A stretch of DNA of 64,000 nt from Flavobacterium branchiarum (GTDB taxonomy: Bacteria > Bacteroidota > Bacteroidia > Flavobacteriales > Flavobacteriaceae). The DNA lies in contig NZ_JAUFQQ010000003.1 of NCBI RefSeq assembly GCF_030409845.1, forward strand, positions 1,178,001 to 1,242,000. The letters are read 5' to 3'. This document shows positions 17,724 through 25,425 of the stretch, piece after piece; position 1 is the stretch's first letter, and the number at the start of each line of letters is the position of its first letter. The notes beneath the pieces were generated by a model. The model did not search any database, was not told the DNA's origin, and worked only from the letters and a program-made list of their open reading frames with translations. The position numbers were made by a program, and so were the translations under genes.

Positions 17724-17776
17724 TTTTGTAAGTTAGATTACCATATAAAATGCACATATATAATCGGATAAAAAAA

Positions 17777-17792
17777 TATACTAAAAAGTATA
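17777..17792 (+). promoter_or_regulatory. TetR operator 3
   Basis: TATACTAAAAAGTATA is the reverse complement form of the same palindrome and lies 29 bp before the SDR start codon. Confidence 0.65.
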
Positions 17793-17820
17793 AAATAATA
17801 ATAACTTAAATAAAAATTAC

Positions 17821-18126
17821 ATGAAAACAACAGGAAATACCATATTCATTTCAGGTGGAAGTGCCGGAATAGGTTTAGCATTTGCAAAAAAATTAAGTGC
17901 TGCAGGAAATAAAATTATAATCAACGGGCGCAATGAAGAGCGTTTACAAAAAGCGCTCAAAGAATTGGATAATGCGATTGGTATACAAGGAGATTTATCA
18001 GTAGAGGCAGATCGTATTAAAATTGTAAAAGAGTTAAGGGAGCACTATCCAGAGCTAAATATTGTAATCAATAATGCTGGTGCTGCTTATATGAATGACC
18101 TAAGCGATAGTACAAATAATTATAAT
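17821..18126 (+). pseudogene. short-chain dehydrogenase, 5' part, split by the prophage
   Basis: The first 102 codons of a DltE-type SDR. ISGGSAGIGLAFAKKL is the TGxxxGIG cofactor motif and NIVINNAGAAY is the NNAG motif. Homology to the intact SDR at 54435 stops exactly at TTATAAT (18120-18126), after which the frame runs 11 codons into prophage DNA. The catalytic YxxxK half lies at 53966-54367, 35.8 kb away and in the same frame after excision. The gene is therefore inactivated by insertion while the prophage is resident. Confidence 0.93.
18120..18126. repeat. left copy of 7-bp direct repeat at prophage junction
   Basis: TTATAAT is shared with 53959-53965. Joining the two gene halves through one copy restores a continuous SDR. 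Mu-family transposition makes 5-bp target duplications, so the duplication is probably five of these seven bases. Confidence 0.85.
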
Positions 18127-18183
18127 CGCAAAATTAAAATGTACACAAATCTAAATTGAAATGTACATTTTTTCAGATAAATC

Positions 18184-18220
18184 TTAAAAGCCTGTACATA
18201 CTCTGTACAGGCTTTTAAAT
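18184..18220. terminator. palindrome at left prophage end: terminator and/or transposase site
   Basis: TTAAAAGCCTGTACA and TGTACAGGCTTTTAA are perfect inverted copies around TACTC. The A/T-flanked stem lies 17 bp past the ThyA-like stop and fits a rho-independent terminator in both directions. The half-site TACAGGCTTTT recurs near the right end (53561, 53789), so it may also be a transposase-binding site. Two more TGTACA motifs lie at 18139 and 18161. Confidence 0.6.
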
Positions 18221-18236
18221 TAAGTTTAAACACCAA

Positions 18237-18876
18237 TTAACCAACATTTAAACAAAACGTTGCTATACCGCCTCCAAGTAGCTCATGGGTGGCTTCAAGG
18301 TTATTTTCATAAATATGCACATTGCCTAAGAACAATGTAATAGACTTCAACGGTACGTTGATTTGTTTACTTATCAAATACAAGTGATAGATGTCGCTCG
18401 GTAAACCTAGTGAAGCATCTGAGCTTCTTTGATATGCGCTTACAACCAGTTTGCCACTCGTTATTTGAAACTGAATCAAACTTAAACACGGTTGTTGATT
18501 ACTCTCAGTGTTGTTAGAACCTAAAAAAAGTACATAATTCTTTGACGTACGTTGCTCTTTATTGATTTTCTTAATCAATTTTGGTAGCTGTTCAAAGTAC
18601 GTTGGGTAGCTGTTAACTAAAATAGGACCGCAATAATCCCACCAAGATATCCCTATGCCACGATAAGCCTCTGTGGATCGTTCGCCTTGCATGAATAAAT
18701 TTAATTCATCCTTGAGTTTCTTTTTAGCTAAACCATGACTTTCAAATAATTCCAGTAAGTCAATTGGTTTTAACTCCAATTTTTCGTTTAATAAAAAGGT
18801 TATGGATCCTTTTTTTATTTTGTTGTACTTTCCCTCTAGCAGTAATTTTAGTTAGTATTTCGTGGTATTTATTCAT
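18237..18876 (-). CDS. thymidylate-synthase-like (dCMP-hydroxymethylase-like) protein, frameshifted near its N-terminus
   Basis: An open frame of 180 codons (18237-18779, TTG start) has ThyA hallmarks: catalytic Cys in QQPCLSLIQF, then YQRSSDASLGLPSDIYHLYL and GNVHIYENNLEAT. An ATG at 18876 opens a second frame reading MNKYHEILTKITARGKVQQN, which matches a ThyA N-terminus. It joins the first frame only if one base of a seven-A run (18810-18816 as T on plus) is skipped. The residue that is Asn in ThyA (LGLPxNI) is Asp here, the change known for dCMP hydroxymethylases such as T4 gp42. As last gene at the late end it sits where Mu carries its DNA-modification gene. Product, activity and whether the shift is programmed, slippage or inactivating are open. 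Confidence 0.72.
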
Positions 18877-18914
18877 TTTCGATTTTTGATTGATGATTAT
18901 TATTTTATCTTTGC

Positions 18915-19032
18915 CTTACCACAGAATTTATATAAAATAGCAAAGCCACCATTAGAAGACATATGTCCTCCAACGGTGGCTTTGGTGCTAAATTTTTAAA
19001 TTCTGTGGTAAGAGTTAAAAATGTTGGAGGAC
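18915..19032. promoter_or_regulatory. large hairpin with alternative pairing between late operon and ThyA-like gene
   Basis: CTTACCACAGAATTTA (18915-18930) pairs with TAAATTCTGTGGTAAG (18997-19012), and inside it CAAAGCCACC pairs with GGTGGCTTTG. The loop sequence GTCCTCCAAC (18965-18974) is exactly complementary to GTTGGAGGAC (19023-19032), which is transcribed first on the minus strand. The pairings may exclude each other like a terminator/antiterminator or form a pseudoknot. Regulation of the ThyA-like gene is inferred. Confidence 0.55.
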
Positions 19033-19060
19033 TATTTTTTACTTCCCCTCTCCTTTGGAA

Positions 19061-19528
19061 TTACTTGATTAAAATTTGGTATTCTTTTAAAAACTCCTTT
19101 TTTTGGTTTCTTGATAGCTTGCCTCGCTTTACTCGCGTATAAGGTACAAAAACAAGCCCTATGATAGTCAATCCTACGAATCTTGAAAACGCACTGTATT
19201 GCCCTTTTCCTTTACGCTCCTGACCTTTGGCGTAAGCCCAATCCGCTTTCCATTTTAGGGTAAAACTCGATCCTACCCGATAACGAAGGTAATGGTAATC
19301 ATGCAGCATGGCGTCAAGGTCGAGACCAGGAATATCACATAAATCTTTGACAACAGTTGCGCCATCAAATTCAGACGGATTGGAGCAAAAGAAGTCATAC
19401 GCTATAATATAAATATTTATTTCGCAGAAGCTGTACCCCTTTAGTTTTAACAGCTGAGATACGGCTTTTCTTCGTTTTCTTAGCGCATTAGAATCTTGTT
19501 TAAAAAAATGAGAGTATGAACCTAACAT
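19061..19528 (-). CDS. phage late protein, hypothetical (DUF1353-like segment)
   Basis: 155 aa from ATG 19528, whose A overlaps the upstream stop (TAATG), so translation is coupled. A central segment FDGATVVKDLCDIPGLDLDAMLHDYHYL resembles the DGAS...D..MLHDYL core of DUF1353 phage proteins. A hydrophobic stretch (about 118-135, VGLTIIGLVFVPY) may contact membrane. Last gene of the tail/fibre operon; role unknown. Confidence 0.6.
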   Translation of the reverse strand: MLGSYSHFFKQDSNALRKRRKAVSQLLKLKGYSFCEINIYIIAYDFFCSNPSEFDGATVVKDLCDIPGLDLDAMLHDYHYLRYRVGSSFTLKWKADWAYAKGQERKGKGQYSAFSRFVGLTIIGLVFVPYTRVKRGKLSRNQKKEFLKEYQILIK

Positions 19529-19905
19529 TATACTTGTGGTGTTAGTTCCCAATCCCCAGGTAGTTTCCCATAAATGGTATGAATACCATCATCCAGTAAG
19601 TCACTTTGTATAAAAAGCAATAGTCCAGCTTTCGCTTTTGCCCAATCTTTTTGAGAATCAGTCATACCTTCAAAATTATGAGCAGATTTTACCGAAACAC
19701 CTAATATATCAAGTTCATTGTTTTCTACCCTTTTCTGGCGACAATTGATTTGATGTTTTGCTCCAAATTCATCTATAACAAAATCTTCTATGCTAAAGAT
19801 TTTTGCATCTGGCATCGTTGTCCAGGAAGTAATTTCGATTTGTAACTTACCCGTTAAGCCTCCAAATCTGTTGGAGTGGGTATATGCTGTATTTAATTGT
19901 ATCAT
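19528..19905 (-). CDS. phage late protein, hypothetical
   Basis: 125 aa from the ATG at 19905; the longer open frame overlaps the fibre gene and is unlikely. No domain recognised. It follows the DUF285 fibre-like gene and overlaps the next gene by one base pair of start/stop, so it belongs to the late operon. Position suggests a fibre-associated or tail-accessory role (inference only). Confidence 0.6.
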   Translation of the reverse strand: MIQLNTAYTHSNRFGGLTGKLQIEITSWTTMPDAKIFSIEDFVIDEFGAKHQINCRQKRVENNELDILGVSVKSAHNFEGMTDSQKDWAKAKAGLLLFIQSDLLDDGIHTIYGKLPGDWELTPQV

Positions 19906-19924
19906 AATTGTCTTAAATAAATAT

Positions 19925-21103
19925 TTATGTAGTTTGTCCACCATCTTTAATAACCCAATTGTTAGGGGCAGACGTAAGTACTGCTCGTGAAGCTGCAGAT
20001 CCAGATGTATATTTAGAACTTCCAAAATCTATTTCTAAATTTGCTTTCAAAATCCTTGTGCTCCAACCATTATATAAGGCGTCTAAGTGTACTGCTGAAA
20101 ATGTTGTTGGAGTTTTTGTTTTCATAAAATCTTTGAAATTAATTACATTTGATACATTCCAATTACCTATATTTTGGTCGAAATTTAAAGCGTTATAAAA
20201 CATAGCTTTCATATTGTTAACATTATTAACATCCCATGAGTCAATAGGTTGATTAAAACTTTTAGCAGAATTAAACATAGTTCTCATATCAGTAACTTTT
20301 GAAGTGTCCCAACCTCCTATAGGTTGATTGAAGGATAAGCAATCACTAAACATTGTACCCATGTTAATAACTGTTGAAGTATTCCAATTGCTGATATCTT
20401 GATTAAATATTTTGCAACCATTGAACATTCCTTCCATTAATACCACTTTTGAAGTATTCCAGTTATTTATACTTGAGCTACCCCCATTGTCAAAATTAGT
20501 TGCTTCATCAAACATTCTTATCATATTTTCAACAGACACAACATTCCATCCACCTATATCTTGATTAAAACTTTTAGCGCCTTGAAAGAGACCTGTCATG
20601 CCCCTAATATTTGAAGTATCCCAAAGTTCTAGATGGTTTATTGTTGTTAACGATATACAATCCCTAAATGTAAATGATAAACCTCTAACCATCTTTAATT
20701 CTGGTATATCTTCGACATTAGTAAGTGTAAGATTTACACAGCCGTCAAAGGCACTACCATTAATAGTAAAAAAAAAGCTCCCCCATCGTTGAATAGTCAT
20801 TAATTTCATCTTGTCACCAGTACCTCTAAATATAAATCCATCACATTTACCAGTAATAATGACCTGATAAATTCCAACGTTTGAAAAAGTGTGGGTAGCT
20901 TCTGCCTGATTCCAAGATGTAATTCTAGATACTGTGCCATCTCCCCAATCAACACTAAAGTTATAAATTCCACCAGCGGTGAGTGGTAGTTTTATTTGGT
21001 TTATTTGACTTGACCCAGTTGAAAGATTGTCCGTTTTCCAAGTAGAGATAAATGGTTTGTATTTGCTCTTTCCAAAAACTGTATTTTGTATTAACGCTCC
21101 CAT
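19925..21103 (-). CDS. PKD plus DUF285 repeat protein, probable tail fibre or adhesin
   Basis: 392 aa. The N-terminal half has a PKD-like segment (about 45-85, FSVDWGDGTV then HTFSNVGIYQVIITG). Then come about eight solenoid repeats of 24-25 residues of the DUF285 (PF03382) kind, with the pattern MFxxAxxFNQxIxxWDxSxVxxM. DUF285 is best known from surface proteins of mycoplasmas and marine bacteria. Here it lies just past the tail collar and tail-fibre genes, so it is most likely a host-recognition fibre. It is not a target of the phage's DGR by sequence. Confidence 0.75.
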   Translation of the reverse strand: MGALIQNTVFGKSKYKPFISTWKTDNLSTGSSQINQIKLPLTAGGIYNFSVDWGDGTVSRITSWNQAEATHTFSNVGIYQVIITGKCDGFIFRGTGDKMKLMTIQRWGSFFFTINGSAFDGCVNLTLTNVEDIPELKMVRGLSFTFRDCISLTTINHLELWDTSNIRGMTGLFQGAKSFNQDIGGWNVVSVENMIRMFDEATNFDNGGSSSINNWNTSKVVLMEGMFNGCKIFNQDISNWNTSTVINMGTMFSDCLSFNQPIGGWDTSKVTDMRTMFNSAKSFNQPIDSWDVNNVNNMKAMFYNALNFDQNIGNWNVSNVINFKDFMKTKTPTTFSAVHLDALYNGWSTRILKANLEIDFGSSKYTSGSAASRAVLTSAPNNWVIKDGGQTT

Positions 21104-21105
21104 AA

Positions 21106-22059
21106 TTACAGTCCTAATAATAAAATGCTGTTAGTAGCTCCACGCTGTGTCAAGGTAAAAATCTGTTTTTCTGCAGTATTGGCAGGTGTCCCCATTAACC
21201 ATGTTTTAGGAGCTATGATAGCCCAGCCAACTGTTACACCAGGCAATGTGATACCATTAAATAAATAAGAATCAACAAGTGCTATGGGTATGGTTATAGT
21301 ACAATTAGCTGTAAAAATAACCGTTTTTCCATGCCAAGAAGGCTGTGCGTTTTGCGATGTAGAAACCTCAATTTGGTTTGAAATATCTTGTTTCCCTGTA
21401 ATGTCTTGATTGGTGACTCCAGCTAAACGAGCTATTTCCGTTTCTAAAATCAGGCTCCTTCCAGCTACCTTATCCACTTTGTTTGCTGTTAAAGCATCGA
21501 TTAAGGCTTTTAAAATTTTACCCATTTCAGCAGTCAGAGCTTTCGTGGTTCCACCCGTAGTCAAGTCATTTACCAATATCGTACTTAGAGAAATTTCAAC
21601 TTTTTTAATTGCATCGACAATTTCCTGAATAGTGTCTAAATTTATATCGTCAGATGTCAACAAAAGATTAATAGCGTCTATTTGTTCTTGTAATATCCTC
21701 CCTTGTTCTACGGTCAAGAGTGAATCTTCATCACTATTTATAAGATCATTAGCAATATTCAAGTATTGAGCTGCGATTTTTATAAATTCGTTGAGTGGCA
21801 CATAGCCGTTTACTACACCTTTTTGGGACTTATCTTCTTTTGAAGAAGTCAATTCAGGGTGAGCGTTAGGATCAGATAAGTGATGAGCCAAAACGTACGC
21901 TTCGGCTTTATCGTTTATAATTTCCTGTAACCCCTCAATATTTTCAACAGGAATTTTCTCCTCCTTAAACCAAATTGAGTCAAAAAATGACCAAAATTGT
22001 GTTTGTGTAGGTCGCAAGCCAGTGCGAAACCATTCTTTTACATTTGCTTTTAGTGCCAT
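21106..22059 (-). CDS. tail fibre/appendage protein
   Basis: 317 aa. The opening ANVKEWFRTGLRPTQTQFWSFFDSIWF is typical of Bacteroidetes phage fibres; the middle (about 95-215) is helical with LTAEMGKILKALIDAL. The C-terminal 80 residues are beta-rich and hydrophobic. It lies between the collar-domain protein and the DUF285 protein with two-base spacing, consistent with a trimeric fibre shaft. Confidence 0.7.
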   Translation of the reverse strand: MALKANVKEWFRTGLRPTQTQFWSFFDSIWFKEEKIPVENIEGLQEIINDKAEAYVLAHHLSDPNAHPELTSSKEDKSQKGVVNGYVPLNEFIKIAAQYLNIANDLINSDEDSLLTVEQGRILQEQIDAINLLLTSDDINLDTIQEIVDAIKKVEISLSTILVNDLTTGGTTKALTAEMGKILKALIDALTANKVDKVAGRSLILETEIARLAGVTNQDITGKQDISNQIEVSTSQNAQPSWHGKTVIFTANCTITIPIALVDSYLFNGITLPGVTVGWAIIAPKTWLMGTPANTAEKQIFTLTQRGATNSILLLGL

Positions 22060-22841
22060 TATCCAACGTATTTAATATAGTGAACTACTCTGTAGGGGTT
22101 CATAATTGAGAAAGATTTACCGCCACCAACTGGACTCGATTTCCCATATTTCGAAGTTGCATCATCTCCAGAGTTATTACCGCCTCCTCGCCAGTTACTT
22201 GAAGCTTGGACTAGATGCCCATCATGTGCGTGTTCTGGAAGTTCTGGAATTGATAAGGTTTTTGTTTTAGATCCTCCCGCTTTACCAACGACATCATAAT
22301 CGGAATCTTTTTCATCAAAACCAACAGGCATTTTACCCGCCATTTCTGTAATTTCTTGCCAACCAGCAGGGATTTCGTTTGCAGGACGGCCCCATAGCGC
22401 AATTAGTCCAATTGGTATATTACCCACCAATGGTCTTGCTTCTAATTTTTGAATTCTATCAATTAATCCTTGAATGTTTTTAGTTGGAAACCCTTGTTTA
22501 AAGTCAGCCCAATCCATCGCTTCAACACCAGAGCCAAACGTGATATAACGTGTTTTTATAACTGGATAGGAGTTATTGTTTTGAAACAGTAATGTTTCTG
22601 TCTCTTCTTTTATAATAACTTTTGGCTGTGTTAGTCCACCAATAAACTCAAAGGGTTCATTGTTTATAAAAACAACGCCATTACTCGTATTTGAGCCCGA
22701 TACAACACAACCAGAAATAATAGATTTGTCGCCTACAATATTCCCAAAGGCAGTAAAAAGGTTAAAAGCAGTTTGCATCCTTCCTAAAACATTGGTAGTC
22801 GTTGGAAAACCGCCAACTTGACTAAAATTTATACTATTCAT
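22059..22841 (-). CDS. phage tail collar-domain protein
   Basis: 260 aa. The C-terminal 120 residues carry the collar-domain signature IPIGLIALWGRPANEIPAGW, then KAGGSKTKTLSIPELPEHAHDG and MNPYRVVHYIKYVG, as in microcystin-dependent/collar proteins. The N-terminal half mediates attachment. Start and stop codons overlap neighbours, as in the rest of the tail operon. Confidence 0.82.
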   Translation of the reverse strand: MNSINFSQVGGFPTTTNVLGRMQTAFNLFTAFGNIVGDKSIISGCVVSGSNTSNGVVFINNEPFEFIGGLTQPKVIIKEETETLLFQNNNSYPVIKTRYITFGSGVEAMDWADFKQGFPTKNIQGLIDRIQKLEARPLVGNIPIGLIALWGRPANEIPAGWQEITEMAGKMPVGFDEKDSDYDVVGKAGGSKTKTLSIPELPEHAHDGHLVQASSNWRGGGNNSGDDATSKYGKSSPVGGGKSFSIMNPYRVVHYIKYVG

Positions 22842-23301
22842 ATATTACAAATTGATAGCTTTTACCAGCCAACACATAAAAGTCAACCAAAGCCGTTATT
22901 TCATTTATTTTTTGATTTAAAATAGAAGCAGGAACATTTATTATAAAATCAGCCATTCCGCTTATATAATTAAAATCCTGCTCTAGGTACATAACCCCTA
23001 AATACACATCGATATTTTCAGCCTGTGTGTACAAATAATCTTGATCTACTTGTGCAGTATTACCTATCGTTATTCGCCTTAAATCAGGGTCGAATTTATC
23101 ATTAATCGCTTTCCTTAAATAGCATTTTTGAGAATTATAAGAAAGCTTTTTTAAGTTGTCTTCACGTATTTGCAACCATTGATAATGCAAATTCGCAATC
23201 GGAGAAACCAAAGAGCTGAGATACCCAAATAAAACAGTCTTTCGTAAAAATGTTGGCAATAGCAATAAAACCAATCTATCCCAATCTACTTTATACCACA
23301 T
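22834..23301 (-). CDS. tail/baseplate protein at the Mu gp48 position
   Basis: 155 aa, no domain recognised with certainty. It opens MWYKVDWDRLVLLLLP and overlaps both neighbours by 8-11 bp. Lying between the baseplate-J-like gene and the collar/fibre genes, it corresponds in order to Mu gp48, a baseplate-to-fibre connector. Call rests on position. Confidence 0.6.
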   Translation of the reverse strand: MWYKVDWDRLVLLLLPTFLRKTVLFGYLSSLVSPIANLHYQWLQIREDNLKKLSYNSQKCYLRKAINDKFDPDLRRITIGNTAQVDQDYLYTQAENIDVYLGVMYLEQDFNYISGMADFIINVPASILNQKINEITALVDFYVLAGKSYQFVIYE

Positions 23302-24118
23302 AGCTCACATTGTCAAAATTAGGCACTACAAAATACCCGCTTTCCGGTACAGTTTTTACCGTGATAGGTTGTGGTGGCAAATAAGTATTTGTATTAATAT
23401 CAATAATCTGAGATTCCGCATTTACGATATTTGGAATTCTTACCCCTTCAATATTTTTTAATTTTGTTTCCAAATCAAACAACACTAACTCACCATTAAA
23501 AGGAAGCTCCTTCATGTACTCCAATATAGCTTCCTGAACTGGGTAATTACCGTTTAAAATGCTCATACCAGTTGCATCGATAACTAATGAATCACGAAAT
23601 ATTTGTAAGTTCAACAGCAAAATGTCAGGTAAATGATTTACCACAATATATTTTACACCACAATCTGCAATTTCACTCATGTAGGCATCAAAGGATGCTT
23701 TTTGAGGAGTAGAAATTGGAGATAAAACGCCATCGCTTTCAGTTGCAATTTTTATCAGCAGTTGTCCAGCTGATTGTGTCACTGCTGAATATTTAATTAT
23801 TTTAGAATTTTCAATTTGTTCCTCCGTAAATCCGACATTATCATACTTGTCGGTATCTTCAATTAAATCAAAACCATACTGAAATGCTTTTGCTTTGGTT
23901 CTGTACCAAGATGGTCTATGAGGAAATTGTTGCTCTATAATATCAGTAACTTCTGCTTTATGAGTGTCGAAAAGAGAGTCTAAAAGCCAAATTGCATAAC
24001 TAATTATAAATATAAATCGTCTATAAATTGCTGATTGACTTATCGAATTTGGGAGCGTTGAATCAGCAGCTATTTTAGCGTAAATTTCGTTTGAAATATC
24101 TGTTATTTTTTTTGCCAT
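23291..24118 (-). CDS. baseplate protein, J-like (Mu gp47 position)
   Basis: 275 aa. It has an N-terminal helical part (ITDISNEIYAKIAADSTLPN), a middle beta region and a C-terminal section with LPFNGELVLFDLETKLKNIEGV, the pattern of baseplate-J proteins ending in an additive segment. Gene order (spike, gp46-like, LysM-like, this, gp48-like) supports a baseplate wedge role. Confidence 0.65.
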   Translation of the reverse strand: MAKKITDISNEIYAKIAADSTLPNSISQSAIYRRFIFIISYAIWLLDSLFDTHKAEVTDIIEQQFPHRPSWYRTKAKAFQYGFDLIEDTDKYDNVGFTEEQIENSKIIKYSAVTQSAGQLLIKIATESDGVLSPISTPQKASFDAYMSEIADCGVKYIVVNHLPDILLLNLQIFRDSLVIDATGMSILNGNYPVQEAILEYMKELPFNGELVLFDLETKLKNIEGVRIPNIVNAESQIIDINTNTYLPPQPITVKTVPESGYFVVPNFDNVSYVV

Positions 24119-24121
24119 TTT

Positions 24122-24424
24122 TTAATCTACTATAAATGTTGATCCTACAATCATTGTTCCTATACCTATAGGCGGTGTTAATTGATCTAATTGACCCTTA
24201 GTTATTCCTGTAGCTAGTATTGCTGTTTTGCTTTTTAAATAGACCGTTTCTTTTTTTAAAATTGTAATGTTGCTCGGGATTATTATTTGTTCGCCTGAAA
24301 TTGGATCATCAGTAACTGACCTATCGCCATTAGCAAGAGCAAGCGCATAAGCGTTCATAACACTTCCTGTATGTTGTACGGCTAAATCAAACCATGATTG
24401 CAAGACTAAAACAGTTACTGTCAT
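24122..24424 (-). CDS. LysM-like small baseplate protein
   Basis: 100 aa. Residues 5-50 (VLQSWFDLAVQHTGSVMNAYALALANG, then GEQIIIPSN) read like a LysM module as found in phage baseplate hub proteins that bridge to the sheath. Located between the gp46-like and J-like baseplate genes. Confidence 0.55.
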   Translation of the reverse strand: MTVTVLVLQSWFDLAVQHTGSVMNAYALALANGDRSVTDDPISGEQIIIPSNITILKKETVYLKSKTAILATGITKGQLDQLTPPIGIGTMIVGSTFIVD

Positions 24425-24427
24425 TTT

Positions 24428-24712
24428 CTAATATTTTGCATCGATTTCAATTGTCAAATCGGATGCTATTTGTATTTTATTTACTGTCATACCATCAAAT
24501 GAAAATTCTAATCTAATTTCCCTGGCTAAATTTTCGGGGCTGTCATCTTCTAAATACCTTTGAGCTCCAACACCGCGCATTGGCACGTCCTTTAATTCTC
24601 CTTTTTCAATCAGAATTAACATTTTTTGATGTTGAGCCGTACTCTCTCCAACAACTAAATCGCCATCGGTAACCAATAAATCAAAATCATCATCTAATAA
24701 AAAATCTGTCAT
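24428..24712 (-). CDS. baseplate wedge protein, gp46/DUF2634-like
   Basis: 94 aa. The DLLVTDGDLVVGESTAQHQKMLI opening and MRGVGAQRYLEDDSPENL match the small W/gp25-like wedge proteins that contact the sheath initiator. Size and place after the spike gene agree. Confidence 0.7.
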   Translation of the reverse strand: MTDFLLDDDFDLLVTDGDLVVGESTAQHQKMLILIEKGELKDVPMRGVGAQRYLEDDSPENLAREIRLEFSFDGMTVNKIQIASDLTIEIDAKY

Positions 24713-24719
24713 TTTAAAC

Positions 24720-25229
24720 CTATTTTAAAAACTGATTAATTCTCGTTTCAATTTCTGTGAATTGTGGAATATTGTTCAGCGCCGTTGTGTTACCAGTTAA
24801 AGTGTCAGGAGTTGAAACAATAAAACTCATCGCTTTTATAGCAGCTATTAAATCAACCATTATCTTTTTTAATGTTTCGTTTTCTTTTTGAAATAAAAAT
24901 CCGGTTGCATCAACTTCAATAATTGTATTTTCAATGTAATAGCCAACTTTTGTAACTTCATCGGCTGCAATAATCATCCAGTCGTCATCATCTTCAACGC
25001 GAACAGCTAAAACGTAACTGCCAATTTTTGGTACCAGGATGAAACTTTTTTTATCTGAGAGAACCGGGCGAAGTCGTACGTCTAAAAATTCCTGTCCGTC
25101 TTCATCTTCAAGAACACATAAAGCTGTATTTTCATCAACAGATTTAACTTTCGCAATGTTACTTACAGCAGGACCATGATTCTTAGCCATGCTTTCAAGC
25201 CCCTCCCTTATTTGATCAAATGTTGCCAT
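24720..25229 (-). CDS. baseplate spike protein, gpV/Mu gp45-like
   Basis: 169 aa. The N-terminal OB-like part (NIAKVKSVDENTALCVLEDEDG, then LRPVLSDKKSFILVPKIGSYVLAV) is the common start of gpV/gp45 spikes, followed by a short beta region and helix. It should form the trimeric central spike of the contractile tail. Confidence 0.7.
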   Translation of the reverse strand: MATFDQIREGLESMAKNHGPAVSNIAKVKSVDENTALCVLEDEDGQEFLDVRLRPVLSDKKSFILVPKIGSYVLAVRVEDDDDWMIIAADEVTKVGYYIENTIIEVDATGFLFQKENETLKKIMVDLIAAIKAMSFIVSTPDTLTGNTTALNNIPQFTEIETRINQFLK

Positions 25230-25417
25230 TAATCCAATATGAATTTATCTGTATTATGAACTTCAATCCCTTCTACTAATTCAGCAATATTATTCTCAAC
25301 TATACATTTTGTATGTGGATGGTGATTCTTAGCTAAATATTTCATTAAAGGCTCAACCGCTTTTTGAAAAGCTTTTGATTGTTTTTTTTTCTTTTTTGTA
25401 AGGGCTATTTTTTTCAT
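25229..25417 (-). CDS. small hypothetical phage protein
   Basis: 62 aa, Lys-rich N-terminus (KKIALTKKKKKQSKAFQKAV). No domain. It overlaps the spike gene by one base and sits 8 bp after the hub gene, so it is co-expressed with baseplate genes. Confidence 0.55.
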   Translation of the reverse strand: MKKIALTKKKKKQSKAFQKAVEPLMKYLAKNHHPHTKCIVENNIAELVEGIEVHNTDKFILD

Positions 25418-25425
25418 TGTCTTAA

